DNA of 43,678 bases from Magnetococcales bacterium. Its GTDB lineage: Bacteria > Pseudomonadota > Magnetococcia > Magnetococcales > JADFYX01. The notes below the pieces were generated by a model that worked only from the letters and a program-made list of their open reading frames with translations, had not been told where the DNA came from and ran no database searches. Shown here one piece after another: positions 41,209 to 43,678 of the stretch. A program made the translations under genes and the position numbers. Where the stretch lies: the NCBI GenBank assembly GCA_015232405.1, contig JADFZS010000034.1, positions 1 through 43,678 of the forward strand. Direction: 5' to 3'. Numbering within the stretch: the first letter of the stretch is position 1; each line of letters begins with the position of its first letter.

Positions 41209-42752
41209 CCAGTGACATAATAGCTATTTATGGGTTGCATGGTGAATCCCTTAGTTGCCCGTCCGATACAATAACCAGTTATTGGGCTGCAATGGGAGCT
41301 GGTGGTGATGGCTTTGTTGCTGCCCTACAGATCACCAGTGATGATACAATGGTCTGCTGTCCAACAGGAGTTCTGGATTACCACAGCAGTGAGCAATTTA
41401 TTGTTGCTGATCATACCGCAGCAGAACTAAGGGAGCAGGATGCCGGAAAATCATTCTATTCCACCGTTCTTGATGAAGACAACCAACCAACAGGAGAGTA
41501 CGGAGAGGATAAACCGTGGGTTGGTAATCCAAAAAAAAATGACCATCTGTATTTTCCCAAACTATCAGAAGTGTTGCAGCTTTTTGGTCGTCGTACCAAG
41601 ATTTTTCTACTTTTCCCAAAAGTAGAAAAACCCTCTGTAGTTAATACCATGGCAGACCAGACAATGGCAGATCTTAAAAAATATGGTCTTAACACGAGGG
41701 TGACTGTAGTTGCACAAAAGAGTGTTTGCGATAGGTTTCAAGATTACTCCCCCAGTACTCCTCTAGCATTAATTGCCGACTCATCGTTAACCTATACACA
41801 AAATATGCAACTGGCTAAAGATACAGGGGCGACGCTTTCATATATTAATGTTGAAGATCTGGATGTCTCTGAAGCCCAGCACAGTGAGTTTAATGATATA
41901 AAGCTATTGCTCACCTCTAAAAAACACCCATATGCACCAACATTGGATCAGTTCAGGCATATAAAATCGTTGGATAACTTGGCAGGTTTGTGTTTTATGG
42001 GGGTGGAGCAGTGTGTAAACCTGGAGACACCACCTGCACAGGTGCTACATGATGATTTTTCTGCGCCAAAAATAGATAACCAAATCTGGTCTGCCGGTTA
42101 CTCCCACGCCAACACCAATACAACAATAAAGCTAGAGGACAACCATTTTGTTCTCGATATAATAAGTGGTGGTGTCTACTCCGGTGGGGCAGTGGTTACG
42201 GTGTTGCCAATTCATGGACGTTTTGATGCCCGTGTGGATTTTGTTGTTGATCACCCCCATCAGGGCACAACGTTTGAGATGGCAGCCATTAGTCAAGATC
42301 CTGGGTATTTTCATATTGATAACTCTGATCTTGGTTCAACAAATGTAAACCTCACCTTTGATGTTCATGGCGCGCCTCCTTATGCCAGCAGCGAAAGAGA
42401 TGAGGACGACGGTTTTCGTATAGGTTGGAATAACGGTTTTAATCTAACCAAGGTGGATGAAGATTGGAACTCATCATCGGTAAATATGTACAATAAATAT
42501 GGTAGAGATGTCGGCTATGGTCCTGGAGACAGCCCTACAGGCACACTGCGTCTGCTCCGCAATGGCCCGGTGTTTAACTCCTATTACAAAGATAAATTCA
42601 ACAAAGCCTGGGTCTGTTCGGGGTCGGTTTTGGTGGCTAATTTAGGGCCGGATATTCATATACGTCTAGCAGGAAAACATTGGCCAAAATATGGTGATGA
42701 GGCCCCTGGCAACAGAATTGCCTTTACCAATTTTCATCTTTTACAGTTTTAA
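41205..42752 (+). CDS. Degenerate GDPD-like barrel fused to a LamG/concanavalin-like domain
   Basis: A 515-residue protein. Residues 1-275 follow the glycerophosphodiester phosphodiesterase plan: IIAIYGLHGESLSCPSDTIT matches AHRG...PENT, GAGGDGFVAALQITSDDTMV matches GAD.IE.DV..T.DG, and YFPKLSEVLQLFGRRTKIFL matches PTL.EVL. However the metal-binding Glu and Asp are replaced by Val38 and Ala40, and the second His by Pro or Cys, so the site looks dead. From about 282 (VLHDDFSAPKIDNQIW) a jelly-roll domain of about 230 residues runs to the end, with GTLRLLRNGPVFNSYYKD typical of LamG-like folds. There is no signal peptide, so it is probably cytosolic. It starts in an ATGA overlap with the previous gene and ends before a strong terminator. 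Confidence 0.8.
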   Translation: MTSDIIAIYGLHGESLSCPSDTITSYWAAMGAGGDGFVAALQITSDDTMVCCPTGVLDYHSSEQFIVADHTAAELREQDAGKSFYSTVLDEDNQPTGEYGEDKPWVGNPKKNDHLYFPKLSEVLQLFGRRTKIFLLFPKVEKPSVVNTMADQTMADLKKYGLNTRVTVVAQKSVCDRFQDYSPSTPLALIADSSLTYTQNMQLAKDTGATLSYINVEDLDVSEAQHSEFNDIKLLLTSKKHPYAPTLDQFRHIKSLDNLAGLCFMGVEQCVNLETPPAQVLHDDFSAPKIDNQIWSAGYSHANTNTTIKLEDNHFVLDIISGGVYSGGAVVTVLPIHGRFDARVDFVVDHPHQGTTFEMAAISQDPGYFHIDNSDLGSTNVNLTFDVHGAPPYASSERDEDDGFRIGWNNGFNLTKVDEDWNSSSVNMYNKYGRDVGYGPGDSPTGTLRLLRNGPVFNSYYKDKFNKAWVCSGSVLVANLGPDIHIRLAGKHWPKYGDEAPGNRIAFTNFHLLQF

Positions 42753-42761
42753 AAAAAGTAT

Positions 42762-42806
42762 AAGACAAAAAAACCGCCCTATTTTTAAAGGCGGTTTTTT
42801 TGTCTT
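42762..42806. terminator. Bidirectional terminator between converging genes
   Basis: AAGACAAAAAAACCGCC (42762-42778) pairs perfectly over 17 bp with GGCGGTTTTTTTGTCTT (42790-42806) around an 11-base loop. Runs of T on both strands suit the plus-strand pair and the minus-strand gene at 42831-43637. Confidence 0.92.
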
Positions 42807-42830
42807 GGTTTTTGAACAAGATTTTCAGGT

Positions 42831-43637
42831 TTAATCAAGCATAAAGCTTGGTGGGTCTTGTCTCTCAAACTGTGTTGAGATACTGTTGCCTTCATATAGC
42901 TTTAAACCTTTAAATTCATCTGCGGTTGAGGTTGGAATGTCGGTTGGAACCGAAGTGGTGTTTAACACCTCTCGCAGTTGTCCCCGTAAATGTGATAGCA
43001 GATCTGGATCAACATCTTTTTCGTTTGCCCAGTTTACCCAATAGATCAAACATTTATTGGTGACAACAAAAAGAAACCCCTCAAGGCCCCTTGGTAGGTT
43101 GTTTTGTAAATTAGCCATCTGAACTTGGACAATTTCCAAAAACTCGCTCATAGTCTGTTTTGGGTCTTCCCTAACCCCTATGTAGTGGTCATTTTGTCCT
43201 TTCATCCAATCAACTTTATTGTCAAAAAGATAGTAGGGGGTTTTAATCCAGATATCATCACCCATCAATTTGGGAAAGTCGGTAAAACTACGTCGTTCAT
43301 AAGGGGTTGTGCCGTCCATATCAAAAACCACCTGATGAAGATCATAACCAAACAGTTTGCCACCAGTTGTTCTTGTCCGGTTGTAGTAGACCTCACGGGA
43401 GGAGAAAAATACAATGGCGGTTTCGTCTGGGACCTCTTCACATGGATCATCGGGAATTACCGATGGGATGTAAGCGGTCAACCCTTGAGGTGACATAAAC
43501 TGTACAATAGCCGGAATAAACTCTGTGCCTAGTTTTTCGCGAAAGTCACCGCGATTTTCAAGAAGGGTTTTTGCCATATACCATGCAGAAACCCTTACCC
43601 CCTGATAATCAACTCTATAATCTCCAGAATCACTCAT
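42831..43637 (-). CDS. Hypothetical protein, 268 residues
   Basis: A soluble acidic protein with no recognised family. I take ATG at 43637 (MSDSGDYRVDYQG), with GGGGG about seven bases upstream, instead of the GTG at 43643. It is rich in aromatics and Asp. Notable stretches are TAIVFFSSREVYYNRTRTTG, FGYDLHQVVFDMDGTTPYER, a long helix from about 160 (TMSEFLEIVQVQMANLQNNL) and FLFVVTNKCLIYWVNWANEK. There is no transmembrane segment, signal peptide or Cys cluster. It converges on the GDPD/LamG-like gene and shares its terminator. The complete gene lies within the window. Confidence 0.75.
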   Translation of the reverse strand: MSDSGDYRVDYQGVRVSAWYMAKTLLENRGDFREKLGTEFIPAIVQFMSPQGLTAYIPSVIPDDPCEEVPDETAIVFFSSREVYYNRTRTTGGKLFGYDLHQVVFDMDGTTPYERRSFTDFPKLMGDDIWIKTPYYLFDNKVDWMKGQNDHYIGVREDPKQTMSEFLEIVQVQMANLQNNLPRGLEGFLFVVTNKCLIYWVNWANEKDVDPDLLSHLRGQLREVLNTTSVPTDIPTSTADEFKGLKLYEGNSISTQFERQDPPSFMLD

Positions 43638-43678
43638 CACCACCCCCTAAATAATTGTAAAAAATTATTAAAAATATA

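Overview
The window comes from a Gram-negative, rather AT-rich bacterium, most likely a member of the Pseudomonadota. The lineage clues are a PF09361-type phasin, an outer-membrane porin of the alginate-export type, a Liv ABC transporter, SelO, and REP elements of the kind common in proteobacteria. No rRNA, tRNA, CRISPR array or complete insertion sequence is visible, so I cannot place it more precisely.

Layout. 1-2692: a 41-codon micro-ORF, a shortened copy of a hairpin repeat, a membrane histidine kinase and a 74-residue protein, all on the minus strand. 2831-4288: the pseudokinase AMPylase SelO. 5009-17384: an aminotransferase and a porin, followed by a long plus-strand run made of livKHMGF, a CBS-ACT protein, a hotdog thioesterase, phenylacetate-CoA ligase and both subunits of indolepyruvate:ferredoxin oxidoreductase. 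This set is consistent with uptake and oxidation of aromatic or branched amino acids through 2-oxo acids and arylacetyl-CoA. 17417-19825: REP cluster, LysE-type exporter and MetY. 19969-22400: a phasin behind a promoter/operator that resembles a PhaR site, an ArsR regulator and two micro-ORFs. 22891-25199: small accessory genes (a coiled-coil protein, DUF1330, a membrane protein and two zinc-ribbon proteins).

25358-34109 is a single overlapping minus-strand operon and the most distinctive locus. In transcription order it holds hsdM1, hsdM2 with an N-terminal zinc ribbon, a RelE/HigB-like toxin, a HigA-ImmA fusion, hsdS and hsdR. It is a type I restriction-modification system with two different, apparently catalytic methyltransferase subunits and an embedded toxin-antitoxin/peptidase module.

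34456-43637 carries metF, an MdaB-like quinone reductase, a FIST sensor plus SpoIIE phosphatase pair, and a translationally coupled pair of unusual proteins. The first of the pair has faint uracil-DNA-glycosylase-like motifs; the second is a degenerate glycerophosphodiesterase barrel fused to a LamG-like domain. A further unrecognised protein closes the window.

Dispersed repeats: three copies of one repeat (two of 172 bp, one of 57 bp) flanked by TTAA. On one strand only, the 172-base form folds by hand into an almost unbroken hairpin in which most arm-to-arm differences become G-U pairs. REP-type palindromes form three clusters. All counts were made by eye; nothing was searched or computed.
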